Positions 41,874 through 51,059 of a DNA stretch of 64,000 bases are shown here, piece by piece; positions within the stretch are counted from its first letter, which is position 1, and each line of letters opens with the position of its first letter. Below the pieces are notes generated by a model. The model searched no databases. It saw nothing but the letters and a program-made list of their open reading frames with translations, and was not told where the DNA came from. Position numbers and translations under genes: made by a program. Source of the DNA: JBGUVL01 sp045134375 (GTDB lineage Bacteria; Bacillota_I; Bacilli_A; Erysipelotrichales; Erysipelotrichaceae). The stretch covers positions 1-64,000 of the forward strand of contig JBGUVL010000012.1 in the NCBI GenBank assembly GCA_045134375.1. The letters run 5' to 3'.

Positions 41874-44800
41874 TTAATCCAACGCACTTAAAAGTGCATC
41901 CATATCATCCAGATGATCGGATTCACTATTTGCTTCTTCTTGATCCGCAATCAGTGTTTCATCTTCATCTGCTACAACACCTTTTAATTCTTTTTCCAGT
42001 TCAGCAGCATCCTTATCATTTAATGTTGGACCTTGTGCTTCTTCTGGTTTTGCAATTGGTGTGTTATCATCATCCATCTTATCAAGACGAACTTCATTTC
42101 CTTCTTCATCAAACATTTTCACATCCAGTGCTAATGCTTGCAGTTCGTGTACCAATACACGGAATGATTCAGGAATTCCAGCTTCTGGAATATCTTTTCC
42201 TTTGATAATGGCTTCGTAAGTCTTAGTACGTCCCTGAATATCATCGGATTTAATTGTTAAAATTTCTTGTAATGTATGAGCTGCACCATAAGCCTCCAAT
42301 GCCCAAACTTCCATTTCTCCAAAACGTTGTCCACCATTCTGCGCTTTCCCACCTAATGGTTGCTGCGTTACTAATGAGTATGGACCAGTAGCACGAGCAT
42401 GTAGCTTATCATCAACCATGTGAGCCAGTTTAATCATATACATGACACCGACTGAAATTCTCTCATCGAATGCTTCCCCAGTACGTCCATCGTAAAGAAC
42501 TTGTTTTCCATCTTCACTCATACCTGCTTCATTCATGATATCACTTAATTCTTCATTGTTGATTCCATCAAATACTGGTGTCGCAAATTTAACTCCTAAT
42601 TTCTTAGCAGCAAATCCTAAATGCATTTCTAGTACCTGTCCAATGTTCATACGAGAAGGCACCCCAAATGGATTTAACATGATATCAACCGAACGTCCAT
42701 CTGCCATGAATGGCATATCTTCCACTGGTAAAATTTTCGAGATGACACCTTTGTTTCCATGGCGTCCAGCCATTTTATCTCCCTCTGAAATTTTACGTTT
42801 TTGAACAATGAATACTTTTACCGATTCATTTACTCCAGGAGGTAAATCATATCCTTCACTGCGTTTAAAGACACGAACACTGTGGACAATACCGGCTCCA
42901 CCATGAGGTACTTTTAATGAATTATCTCTTACTTCTCTTGATTTTTCACCGAAAATAGCTAACAACAATTTCTCTTCTGGCGAGATTTCGCTCTGTCCTT
43001 TTGGTGTTACTTTACCAACTAGGATATCTCCTTCTTTTACTTCAGCACCTACCATAACAATTCCGCGAGAATCTAGATTACGACATGCGGCTTCCGAAGC
43101 ATTAGGAATATCTCTTGTGATCTCTTCTGGTCCTAATTTTGTATCACGGCAATCAATGTCATAATCCTCGATGTGCACAGAAGTATAAACATCATCACGA
43201 ACCAAACGTTCGCTCATGATAATCGCGTCTTCATAGTTATATCCATACCAAGTCATATACGCAATCAATGCATTTTGTCCTAATGCAAGTTCCCCGTTTT
43301 CCATAGATGGACCATCAACAATGACATCCCCTTTTTCAATACGTTCCCCTTTGGTAACGATTGGTCTTTGGTTAATGCTGGTACCAGCATTGGAACATTC
43401 AAACTTACGCAATTTGTATTCGCGTTTTCCATCTTTTTCTGCAACAACGACCTTCGTCGCATCGACATATTCAACAATTCCGTCTTCTTTCGCAACGATA
43501 CCACTACCGGAATCTTTGGCGATTACATGCTCTACTCCGGTTCCAACAAATGGCGAATGTGGATTGATCAAAGGAACTGCCTGACGTTGCATGTTGGCAC
43601 CCATTAAAGCACGAGAAGCATCGTCATTTTCCAAGAATGGAATACATGCCGTTGCCACGGATACAATCTGTTTTGGACTGACATCAGCTAATTCTACCTG
43701 TTCGCGTTTTGCTAAGATCGTTTCCCCATTTTGACGTGCAACGACTTGTTCATTTACTAAACGACCATCGATAACCTCGTTTGACTGGGCAATGATATAG
43801 TCTGCTTCTTCATCAGCACTTAAATAAACAGCATTTTCCTGTACGGTTCCATCTGGGTTTACAATACGGTATGGTGTTTGAATGAAACCATATTCATTAA
43901 TTCTTCCATACGTTGTCAGATTGGAAATTAACCCGATGTTTGGACCTTCCGGTGTTTCAATTGGACAAATTCTTCCATAGTGAGATGAGTGTACATCTCG
44001 AACTTCATAACTTGCACGATCTCTAGTGATACCACCTGGACCTAATGCAGAAATACGACGTTTATTGGTCAATTCTGCTAATGGGTTTTGCTGGTCCATA
44101 AACTGCGACAACTGAGAACTTGAGAAAAACTCTTTGATTGCTGCCGTAAGTGGACGAATATTCGTTAATTTCTTTGGTGTTAATGTCTCAATTTCAGCGA
44201 TGGACATTCTTTCCTTTACCACGCGTTCCATACGAGACAAACCAATTCTAAACTGATTCTGAATCAGTTCTCCCACCGAACGGATACGACGGTTTCCTAA
44301 CATATCAATATCATCGGTATCTCCAATACCTTCCATGATATTTAATGTGTAGGAATACAACGCATACATATCGGATACGGTAATAGTATGTTTATTAGCA
44401 AATGGATCATTTCCAATTAATTTTACTACATGTCCGTCATCTGCCGAAATCTTCACTTCTTGAACCGCACATCCAATTAACCAAGCCGTTACTTTTTCAC
44501 CATTATCCACGATCGCTTTCACAGCGCTTGTAGCGGCATTGCTTAAAGGAGCATTTTTATCTTTGCAGACAAAATCGAAAGTGTAAACTTCACCATTTTC
44601 GTCCACTAAGTCATTTCCATTCGCATCAACCAAACGACCTAAAGAATATAGACGTTGACCATAGTTCATTACAGCAGCGAAGTTATCCTGTGTCAATTCG
44701 ACATCTTTCGCTACCACACCGGCATAAACCGTAATTTCATTGCCTTCCTTTAAAAGCAATGCAACATCTTCTTTTGTTAACACGCTTCCTTCATTTAATG

Positions 44801-46067
44801 TCTTACTATCTAACTCAACATCTTCCGCTAAGATACGGCCAATCAGACCATTCGCATGAGTTACTGGCATTGTTACTTTATCTTCATGGTGGAACAAAGT
44901 ATTGTATGGGAACGCAGAAACATGGACTCCCTTTTTCAACTCTTCACGCAATGCATTGCGTACTTCGCGATTCACATAAGTACCAGATTTGAATAATACT
45001 TCACCATTCCCATCCATAATGTCTTGGGCTAGATAATTTTTATACATACGATCAACAACAAACAGCTTCTTGCCTAATTTATAACGTCCTGCTTTTGTCA
45101 AATCATAGCGTCTAGCATCAAAGAATTTAGCGTTCATCAATGTAATGGAACCATCCAATGTTGGGATTTCATCACTTCGCTGATTCTCATATAAATTCAA
45201 CAATGCTTCTTGCGTTGTTGTAACTTTGTCACTCATCAATGTATTTTCTACTTCTTCATATTTACCGAAGAATGTATCATACAATGTCAAATAAAGTTCT
45301 AAGAATTCACGTTCTTCACTATCCTGAGGAATATCTTCTACCACTTCTCTACCTAAAGCAGCAAGGAACTTCTTCATTAAAGAAGCATCAAAAGAATCGT
45401 CATTGCGATCCAGATCCACAGACATACCGATGGCTTTGAATAAAATCGTAGATAGCATTTTACGTTTTCTATCTACTGACATACTTAAAATACGTCCGTT
45501 TGTTTGCTTCTTAATTTCTGTCATGAATTCCAACCATGTACCACGGCTAGGAATTAATTCCGATGCATAGGTTTCACGCCCTGTCTTATCTTCAAATCCA
45601 CTTGAAAAATAAGCCCCTGGTGAACGTACGATCTGCGATACAATGACACGTTCTGCTCCATTGATAATGAAAGTACCCGTTTCTGTCATCAATGGAAAAT
45701 CACCTAAAAATACATCTTCTTGCTTACTGATTAATTCTCCGGTCGCACTGTCTTCAATTTCGAGTTCCATTTTTGCTTTTAATGGAGCAGCGAAGTTGAT
45801 TTCACGGTAACGAGATTCTTCGGCATTGAATTTTGGTTCACAGAATTCATACCCGGCAAATTTCAGTTTAATATTTCCAGCATAGTTCTGGATTGGGTAA
45901 ATTTCTTCAAAAACTTCCTTTACCCCTTCTTTGATAAACCACTCAAAAGAATCCGTTTGAATCTCTACCAAGTTAGGCATCGGTAAAGTTCCACTTACTT
46001 TTGAATAGTCACGTCTTGTTGCCTTTTTACCTTCAGCAACAACTTTGTAAGTTTCTTTTTTTGCCAT
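41874..46067 (-). CDS. rpoB: RNA polymerase subunit beta
   Basis: 1397 aa from 46067; GAAAGGA precedes by 10 bases, while the ATG at 46076 overlaps that site. Conserved RVIVSQIVRSPGAYF, the rifampicin region (SSQLSQFMDQQNPLAELTNKRR split around 660-682) looks wild type with Ser, Gln, Asp, His-equivalent Asn and Arg positions in order, and KMAGRHGNKGVIS. The N-terminal half carries a longer lobe than in E. coli (near 430-520). The acidic C-terminal tail is rich in Asp/Glu. Drives the rpoBC operon from the promoter at 46144-46171. Confidence 0.98.
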   Translation of the reverse strand: MAKKETYKVVAEGKKATRRDYSKVSGTLPMPNLVEIQTDSFEWFIKEGVKEVFEEIYPIQNYAGNIKLKFAGYEFCEPKFNAEESRYREINFAAPLKAKMELEIEDSATGELISKQEDVFLGDFPLMTETGTFIINGAERVIVSQIVRSPGAYFSSGFEDKTGRETYASELIPSRGTWLEFMTEIKKQTNGRILSMSVDRKRKMLSTILFKAIGMSVDLDRNDDSFDASLMKKFLAALGREVVEDIPQDSEEREFLELYLTLYDTFFGKYEEVENTLMSDKVTTTQEALLNLYENQRSDEIPTLDGSITLMNAKFFDARRYDLTKAGRYKLGKKLFVVDRMYKNYLAQDIMDGNGEVLFKSGTYVNREVRNALREELKKGVHVSAFPYNTLFHHEDKVTMPVTHANGLIGRILAEDVELDSKTLNEGSVLTKEDVALLLKEGNEITVYAGVVAKDVELTQDNFAAVMNYGQRLYSLGRLVDANGNDLVDENGEVYTFDFVCKDKNAPLSNAATSAVKAIVDNGEKVTAWLIGCAVQEVKISADDGHVVKLIGNDPFANKHTITVSDMYALYSYTLNIMEGIGDTDDIDMLGNRRIRSVGELIQNQFRIGLSRMERVVKERMSIAEIETLTPKKLTNIRPLTAAIKEFFSSSQLSQFMDQQNPLAELTNKRRISALGPGGITRDRASYEVRDVHSSHYGRICPIETPEGPNIGLISNLTTYGRINEYGFIQTPYRIVNPDGTVQENAVYLSADEEADYIIAQSNEVIDGRLVNEQVVARQNGETILAKREQVELADVSPKQIVSVATACIPFLENDDASRALMGANMQRQAVPLINPHSPFVGTGVEHVIAKDSGSGIVAKEDGIVEYVDATKVVVAEKDGKREYKLRKFECSNAGTSINQRPIVTKGERIEKGDVIVDGPSMENGELALGQNALIAYMTWYGYNYEDAIIMSERLVRDDVYTSVHIEDYDIDCRDTKLGPEEITRDIPNASEAACRNLDSRGIVMVGAEVKEGDILVGKVTPKGQSEISPEEKLLLAIFGEKSREVRDNSLKVPHGGAGIVHSVRVFKRSEGYDLPPGVNESVKVFIVQKRKISEGDKMAGRHGNKGVISKILPVEDMPFMADGRSVDIMLNPFGVPSRMNIGQVLEMHLGFAAKKLGVKFATPVFDGINNEELSDIMNEAGMSEDGKQVLYDGRTGEAFDERISVGVMYMIKLAHMVDDKLHARATGPYSLVTQQPLGGKAQNGGQRFGEMEVWALEAYGAAHTLQEILTIKSDDIQGRTKTYEAIIKGKDIPEAGIPESFRVLVHELQALALDVKMFDEEGNEVRLDKMDDDNTPIAKPEEAQGPTLNDKDAAELEKELKGVVADEDETLIADQEEANSESDHLDDMDALLSALD

Positions 46068-46143
46068 GAAAGCCATCCTTTCTTCTATAAAATAACGACA
46101 AAATAGGCATAAAAGCCCAGTTTAATTATCGTATTATTATGCA

Positions 46144-46171
46144 ATTTTATATGTTAACAATAAATTGTCAA
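46144..46171 (-). promoter_or_regulatory. promoter of rpoBC
   Basis: TTGACA (46166-46171), 16-bp spacer, TAAAAT (46144-46149). Confidence 0.8.
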
Positions 46172-46175
46172 ATTG

Positions 46176-46772
46176 TCAATGCTTTTTGGCATTTAAGATA
46201 TAATACCCCTTGTCCTTTTTGACCACAATACAATTCCCAAATACCGATTCAATCTTAGCTTTGGCACTATTGGCACCATGTGATTTGCGAATCACTACCC
46301 AAAGATTTCCATCTTGGCGCAAGTGATCATAAGCTTTTGTAAACATCTCATAGATCACCGCTTTTCCGGCACGGATAGGAGGATTTGTGATAATATCACT
46401 AAAATCTTTATCACTCACATTTTCATAACAGTTGGATTCATAGATGGAAACATCTACATTATTACGTATCGCATTTTCTTTTGCTAAAAGCAATGCACGA
46501 CCATTTACATCTACCATTTGAAAGGAACTGTTAGGAAATATTTTTTTTAAAATGATGCCGATTGGACCTATCCCACATCCTAAATCTAAAATTTTCTCCC
46601 CTAACGTCTGCTTACTGACCACTTCTAGCAGCACTCGAGTTCCCATATCAATGCCATCTTTCGAAAAAACACCATTGTCTAAAACGAAGGAATAATTAAA
46701 ACACCAAAACCGGAAAGAAATCTCCTTCCGGTTGCTTTTCAAATGTTGGTTATCATCAAAATAATGACTCAT
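46176..46772 (-). CDS. RsmC-like class I SAM methyltransferase (YbxB)
   Basis: 198 aa from the ATG at 46772; an in-frame GTG two codons earlier is less well spaced from AAAAGGATG. SAM loop ILDLGCGIGPIGI near 60 and catalytic NPPIRAGKAV near 130, the N6/N2 guanine or adenine methyltransferase NPP motif of the RsmC group. The same gene lies between rplL and rpoB in Bacillus (ybxB), so rRNA is the likely substrate. The position is unknown. Confidence 0.87.
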   Translation of the reverse strand: MSHYFDDNQHLKSNRKEISFRFWCFNYSFVLDNGVFSKDGIDMGTRVLLEVVSKQTLGEKILDLGCGIGPIGIILKKIFPNSSFQMVDVNGRALLLAKENAIRNNVDVSIYESNCYENVSDKDFSDIITNPPIRAGKAVIYEMFTKAYDHLRQDGNLWVVIRKSHGANSAKAKIESVFGNCIVVKKDKGYYILNAKKH

Positions 46773-46843
46773 ACTCACACATCCTTTTTATTGGTGGAAA
46801 AAGTCGAAACTTTTTCTTATTTTCTTATTGGTATAAAAGTGAA

Positions 46844-47218
46844 TTATTTAAATTCAACAGTAGCTCCAGCTTCCATCAACTTCTTCTTCATTTCTTCCGC
46901 TTCGGCTGTTGGAACGTTTTCTTTAATTACTGCTGGAGAAGCTTCTACTAATTTCTTAGCTTCTAATAATCCTAAACCAGTAATTTCTCTAACTACCTTA
47001 ATAACAGCAACTTTACTTCCACCTAAGTCACTTAACTGTACTGTTACTTCTGTTGGTTCACCAGCACCAGCAGCTTCTTCAGCAGGAGCAGCAGCAGCTA
47101 CAGGAGCAGCAGCAGTAACTCCAAATTTTTCTTCGATTGCGCTAACTAAATCGCTTAGTTCTAAGATTGTAGCTTCTTCTAAGTAAGCTAAAATTTCTTC
47201 ATGTGTTAATTTTGCCAT
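46844..47218 (-). CDS. rplL: 50S ribosomal protein L7/L12
   Basis: 124 aa from 47218, 10 bases after AGGAGG; the ATG at 47224 is only 4 bases away. N-terminal dimer helix LTHEEILAYLEEATILELSDLV, an Ala/Glu-rich hinge (AAPVAAAAPAEEAAGAGEP) and C-terminal factor-binding domain KVAVIKVVREITGLGLLEAK. Forms the stalk with L10. Confidence 0.97.
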   Translation of the reverse strand: MAKLTHEEILAYLEEATILELSDLVSAIEEKFGVTAAAPVAAAAPAEEAAGAGEPTEVTVQLSDLGGSKVAVIKVVREITGLGLLEAKKLVEASPAVIKENVPTAEAEEMKKKLMEAGATVEFK

Positions 47219-47249
47219 TTTCATTTTCCTCCTATTGACTTACATCTGA

Positions 47250-47813
47250 TTAAGCTTCCGCAGCTTCTTCATTAACCGCTTCTGCCTGTGCTGCATCAGC
47301 AGCTTCTACAACTTTAAATGTTCCATCTTCCTTTGCTTCCTTAACTGCTTTAACAGCACAAGCAAATTTGATTACTGGTGACTGTAAGCATCCTAAGAAC
47401 ATGGAAATCATACCTTCCTTGTTTGGTAACTTAGATAATTTGTTAATGGTTTCAACATCAACTACTTCACCTTCAACAACTCCGGATTTGATTACTAATG
47501 CATCATGTTTTTTAGCAAATTTTGCTAATACACGTGCAGGAGCAACTGCATCTTTACCAAAAGCAATTGCGTTTGGACCTTTTAAGCTTTCATTTAAGCC
47601 TTCTAGTTTAGCAACTTCAGCAGCTCTTACCGCCATTGAGTTTTTGTAAACTTTGAAATCCACTTCTTCTGCTCTTAGTAAACGACGTAATTCAGTTACT
47701 TCAGCCACCGTCAAACCACGGTATTCAACAACAACAGCACTAGCTGATTCATTGAACTTTGTTGCAATTTCTTCAACGATAGCCTTCTTTGCATCTAATA
47801 CGCTCTGTTTCAC
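47250..47813 (-). CDS. rplJ: 50S ribosomal protein L10
   Basis: 187 aa starting at a GTG (47811-47813) with AGGAGG 7 bases upstream; the longer open frame runs through the leader terminator and is not used. VVEYRGLTVAEVTELRRLLR and KVYKNSMAVRA are typical. C-terminal helix rich in Ala/Glu binds L7/L12 dimers. Leader attenuation controls rplJL. Confidence 0.96.
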   Translation of the reverse strand: MKQSVLDAKKAIVEEIATKFNESASAVVVEYRGLTVAEVTELRRLLRAEEVDFKVYKNSMAVRAAEVAKLEGLNESLKGPNAIAFGKDAVAPARVLAKFAKKHDALVIKSGVVEGEVVDVETINKLSKLPNKEGMISMFLGCLQSPVIKFACAVKAVKEAKEDGTFKVVEAADAAQAEAVNEEAAEA

Positions 47814-47963
47814 TATTACACCTCCTGTTATATATGTCACAATATACCAGAATATAAAAACCTGCACACCATTCGACATGCAGGTTAAAAGTTTTACACT
47901 CTTCCTACCTCGGTAACATAATTAAGCACATAAGCCGTTACTGTCTATGGTATATTGATAAAC
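47814..47963 (-). promoter_or_regulatory. L10 leader with attenuator
   Basis: The RNA leader contains GTTACCGAGGTAGGAAGAG, the L10-leader-like core, and a hairpin CCTGCATGTC...GTGTGCAGG followed by TTTTTAT (47855-47888), about 40 bases before the start. Excess L10(L12)4 is expected to promote termination. Confidence 0.8.
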
Positions 47964-47969
47964 ATTGAT

Positions 47970-47998
47970 ATTTTATACTAACTTTTCTCTTGCGTCAA
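47970..47998 (-). promoter_or_regulatory. promoter of rplJL
   Basis: TTGACG (47993-47998), 17-bp spacer, TAAAAT (47970-47975), starting directly after the rplA stop. Confidence 0.8.
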
Positions 47999-48000
47999 GA

Positions 48001-48681
48001 TTAAGCAGCAACTTTAATTCCAGGACCCATTGTGCTGCATACCGAAAGGTTTAATACATAATTACCTTTAACAGCAGCAGGTCTTGCTTTCATGATAACA
48101 TCGTAGATTGCTTTGAAATTTTCTACGATCTTTTCGTTTTCGAAAGACAATTTACCAATCATGACATTAATATTTCCATCTTTGTCAACACGGTATTGTA
48201 CTTTCCCTTTTTTAACATCTTCAACTGCTTTCGCAACATCCATTGTTACGGTACCAGTTTTAGGGTTTGGCATCAATCCTTTTGGTCCTAAAATACGACC
48301 TAATTTACCAAGTTCTCCCATCATGTTTGGAGTAGCGATGATAACATCAAAGTCTAACCAACCTTTTTTCATATCATCTAATAATTCTTTTCCACCTACA
48401 TAGTCAGCTCCTGCTTCTTTCGCTGCAGCTTCCTGTGGACCCTGAGCGATAACACAAACCTTCTGTGTACGACCAGTTCCATTAGGCAATACCATAGCAC
48501 CACGAATCTGCTGATCCGCATGACGTGGGTCTACATTTAAGCGGAATGACACTTCCACGCTTTCATCAAATTTAGCAAAACTTGCTTTTTTCATTAATTC
48601 TACTGCTTCGTTAATAGAATAAGCTTTTGTGCGATCAACTAACTTAGCAGCTTCTACATACTTCTTACCTTTTTTAGCCAT
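48001..48681 (-). CDS. rplA: 50S ribosomal protein L1
   Basis: 226 aa, mobile L1 stalk and usual repressor of its own operon. MAKKGKKYVEAAKLVDRTKAY opens it; conserved GPKGLMPNPKTGTVT near 131-145. AAGGAGGAACTAACAA precedes the start, 14 bases after rplK. Confidence 0.97.
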   Translation of the reverse strand: MAKKGKKYVEAAKLVDRTKAYSINEAVELMKKASFAKFDESVEVSFRLNVDPRHADQQIRGAMVLPNGTGRTQKVCVIAQGPQEAAAKEAGADYVGGKELLDDMKKGWLDFDVIIATPNMMGELGKLGRILGPKGLMPNPKTGTVTMDVAKAVEDVKKGKVQYRVDKDGNINVMIGKLSFENEKIVENFKAIYDVIMKARPAAVKGNYVLNLSVCSTMGPGIKVAA

Positions 48682-48695
48682 TTGTTAGTTCCTCC

Positions 48696-49106
48696 TTATT
48701 CTACAATTTCAATTCCCATGTTGCGAGCCGTACCAGCAACAATGTTCATTGCAGCTTCTACATCATTCGCATTTAAATCTGGCATTTTGTATTCTGCAAT
48801 TTCCTTCAGCTGAGCTTTTGTAATGCTTCCTACTTTTACCTTGGAGTCACCTGCTCCTTTACTTACGCCAGCAGCCTTCTTGATCATAATTGCAGCTGGT
48901 GTAGTCTTACATACGAAATCAAAGCTCTTGTCTTCGTATGCTGTGATCACTACTGGTACCATATCTCCCTTACGATCTTTTGTCGCATCATTAAATGCAG
49001 TACAGAACTGAGGCATGTTAATACCAGCAGATGCTAATGCAGGTCCTGGTTTTGCTCCTCCGGCAGGGAACTGTAACTTCGCGATCTTTGCGATTTTCTT
49101 ACTCAT
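48696..49106 (-). CDS. rplK: 50S ribosomal protein L11 lacking the PPVG segment
   Basis: 136 aa against about 141 in most bacteria. The N-terminal domain normally has PAG-x(3)-P-x-PPVGPALGQ-GINI; here it reads FPAGGAKPGPALASAGINM, four residues shorter, so the proline-rich loop that faces 23S rRNA helix 44, the thiostrepton site and the RelA-sensing path is missing its prolines. The C-terminal RNA-binding domain (KMPDLNANDVEAAMNIVAGTARNMG) is normal. GGAGGGTGTCTT precedes the start. Confidence 0.95.
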   Translation of the reverse strand: MSKKIAKIAKLQFPAGGAKPGPALASAGINMPQFCTAFNDATKDRKGDMVPVVITAYEDKSFDFVCKTTPAAIMIKKAAGVSKGAGDSKVKVGSITKAQLKEIAEYKMPDLNANDVEAAMNIVAGTARNMGIEIVE

Positions 49107-49198
49107 AAGACACCCTCCTAATTTTTTGTCCTATGCAGTGGTAAACGAGCCTTCTCGCAACGCTCTACCACGCATGAAAAACTCCACAATTCGTGGAC
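49107..49198 (-). promoter_or_regulatory. rplKA leader with a long stem
   Basis: TGCGTGGTAGAGC ... GCTCGTTTACCACTGCA (49134-49174) folds into a stable stem before the ribosome site, a possible L1 binding site by analogy with other bacteria. Confidence 0.5.
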
Positions 49199-49204
49199 TT
49201 TACT

Positions 49205-49233
49205 ATCTTATACTATTACCGCGTTGTTGGCAA
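49205..49233 (-). promoter_or_regulatory. promoter of rplKA
   Basis: TTGCCA (49228-49233), 17-bp spacer, TAAGAT (49205-49210); TATAAG at a 15-bp spacing overlaps. Confidence 0.65.
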
Positions 49234-49287
49234 GCTTTTTTATCATTTTTTCAATTTTAATCCCTATTATTTAATTTTCTGGTTGAT

Positions 49288-49489
49288 TCACTTCATTATC
49301 CTATCATAATTTTCTTTTCGATGTGGCAATGCCCATGCGCTACCATCTTTTATGCTCTTAATCCATCGTGCATTCCCACCACAGTTATCTTACTAATAGA
49401 AAGGGCAACAGAAAAGACGGTGAAATGATTCCTTTATGACAAGGAAAGAACTCCCATTTTTCATGAGTAAAATAATCGTTCTTCTTCAT
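49288..49489 (-). pseudogene. decayed Cys-rich small-domain gene (PF04071 type)
   Basis: From an ATG at 49489 the minus strand reads MKKNDYFTHEKWEFFPCHKG and continues for 34 codons to a stop; after a frameshift CGGNARWIKSIKDGSAWALP and HRKENYDRIMK run to a stop at 49288. The order FPCHKG ... CGGN ... IKDC-x-x-C-x-x-PH ... ENYD is that of PF04071 proteins, but the middle FNCLFCYC cysteines and the IKDCSNC cysteines are lost. It cannot make the normal zinc- or metal-cysteine cluster. Upstream of the rplK promoter and downstream of trkH. Confidence 0.7.
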
Positions 49490-49515
49490 CTTTTAAGTCT
49501 TTTTTTCCTCTCAGC

Positions 49516-49541
49516 CAAAAAAAGGTACATAAAGTACCTTA
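49516..49541 (-). terminator. terminator of trkA-trkH
   Basis: AAGGTAC-TTTAT-GTACCTT followed by seven T; the stem includes the trkH stop codon. Confidence 0.85.
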
Positions 49542-51059
49542 ATTGCTTCTACGCTTTTTACGACTATGAATATTCTTAGATACACTACGAATATTTAAAA
49601 TTGGAGCCAAGAAAATGATAATTGGATAGATTTCCAAACGACCAATCAACATCGCAAAAGATAAGACAATCTTAGAAAAATCCGAGAACATGGAAAAGTT
49701 TCCCATTGGACCACAAAGGCCAAATCCTGGACCTACATTGCCAATACATGTCATAACGGATGTTACCGTTGTCTCAAAATCAAAATTATTGAATGAAACC
49801 AAGAACAACAAGACACCAACAATAATAATGAAACTACAGAAATACGCCATGATCTGATTGACCACCTCTGTATCCACTACTTTACCATCCATTGTGATGG
49901 CTTCTACTTTTTGTGGATGCAGTAACTTTTGAATATCCAATTTGATTTTCTTCACAATAATCAAAAGACGACTTACCTTCACACCACCACCAGTCGAACC
50001 AGCACTCGCACCACAGACTGTTAATAAGAAGAGGATCATCTTACTAAATTGTGGCCAGACACTATAATCACAACTCGAATATCCCGTTGTCGTTATAATT
50101 GAACCCACTTGAAAACTTGCCAAACGAATGGATTTGAATACATCAAAATTATACATGGATAAAATATTCAATGTGATACAAGTAATTGAGAATAGAATAA
50201 TACCTAAATATGTACGCAACTCTTCATTTTTAAAGACTTGTTTGAAATCTTTGATTAATAAAAAGTAGTACATATTAAAGTTCACACCAAATAAAATCAT
50301 GAAAATCGTAATGATCACTTCATAATACGCATTGTTGTAGGCACCAATACTCGTGTTTTTAATCGCAAAACCACCAGTACCCGCTGTACCAAACGTATTA
50401 CATAACGCATCAAACAATGGCATCTTGCCAATCAATAGTAAAATGACCTGAATGATAGTCAATCCCATATACATGGTATATAAAATCATAGCGGACTGAC
50501 GCATACGAGGTACTAATTTACCAATGGTAGGACCAGGCGCTTCCGCACGCATGATATGCATATCACGATCATTTGACTTTGGAAGTAAGGCCAAAATGAA
50601 AACCAAGATACCCATACCACCAATCCAGTGTGTAAAGCTACGCCAGAAGAGTGTGGCATGCTTCAAATTCTCAACTTCCGTTAAAATACTTGAACCTGTC
50701 GTTGTAAATCCAGACACAGCTTCAAAGAAACAATCCACAAAAGAAGGAATTTCACCCGACAAGTAGAATGGTAATCCACCAAAGAAAGAAACAACGATCC
50801 AGGCAAGACCTACCGCAAGCATTCCGTCTTTGGCAAAATAAGAATTCGTTCTCGACTTTTTACGCGTTAAACCATAGCCTAAAACCAAACAAATCCCAAT
50901 TACGATCAAGTAAGAATCATATAATCCTTCTTGATAAATCAAATCCACAATGACCGGCAACACCATTAAACAGGCTTGCGCAATAAGCACCATACCCAAT
51001 ACGTTACCAATCATAGTCCAGTTGAGTTTATGTATATTATGCTTAAGATAGTAAATCAT
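49539..51059 (-). CDS. trkH: TrkH/KtrB-type potassium uptake channel subunit
   Basis: 506 aa with about ten membrane helices. Four pore-loop repeats are visible: AVSGFTTTGSSIL (near 115), TFGTAGTGGFAI (near 229), ITTTGYSSCDY (near 320) and CIGNVGPGFGLCG (near 440). Together with TrkA it takes up K+ (or Na+/K+). Its start overlaps the trkA end by 17 bases, so the two are coupled. Confidence 0.93.
   Translation of the reverse strand: MIYYLKHNIHKLNWTMIGNVLGMVLIAQACLMVLPVIVDLIYQEGLYDSYLIVIGICLVLGYGLTRKKSRTNSYFAKDGMLAVGLAWIVVSFFGGLPFYLSGEIPSFVDCFFEAVSGFTTTGSSILTEVENLKHATLFWRSFTHWIGGMGILVFILALLPKSNDRDMHIMRAEAPGPTIGKLVPRMRQSAMILYTMYMGLTIIQVILLLIGKMPLFDALCNTFGTAGTGGFAIKNTSIGAYNNAYYEVIITIFMILFGVNFNMYYFLLIKDFKQVFKNEELRTYLGIILFSITCITLNILSMYNFDVFKSIRLASFQVGSIITTTGYSSCDYSVWPQFSKMILFLLTVCGASAGSTGGGVKVSRLLIIVKKIKLDIQKLLHPQKVEAITMDGKVVDTEVVNQIMAYFCSFIIIVGVLLFLVSFNNFDFETTVTSVMTCIGNVGPGFGLCGPMGNFSMFSDFSKIVLSFAMLIGRLEIYPIIIFLAPILNIRSVSKNIHSRKKRRSN

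Noticed and set aside
41894..45439. Many plus-strand frames of 60-110 codons inside rpoB and rpoC
   Set aside because: All antisense to conserved coding sequence, without ribosome sites or recognisable products.
46790..46830. Hairpin GAAAAAGT-TTCG-ACTTTTTC after rplL as a terminator
   Set aside because: The stem is followed by CCACC, not a T-run, so it is more likely a processing or pausing stem than a terminator.
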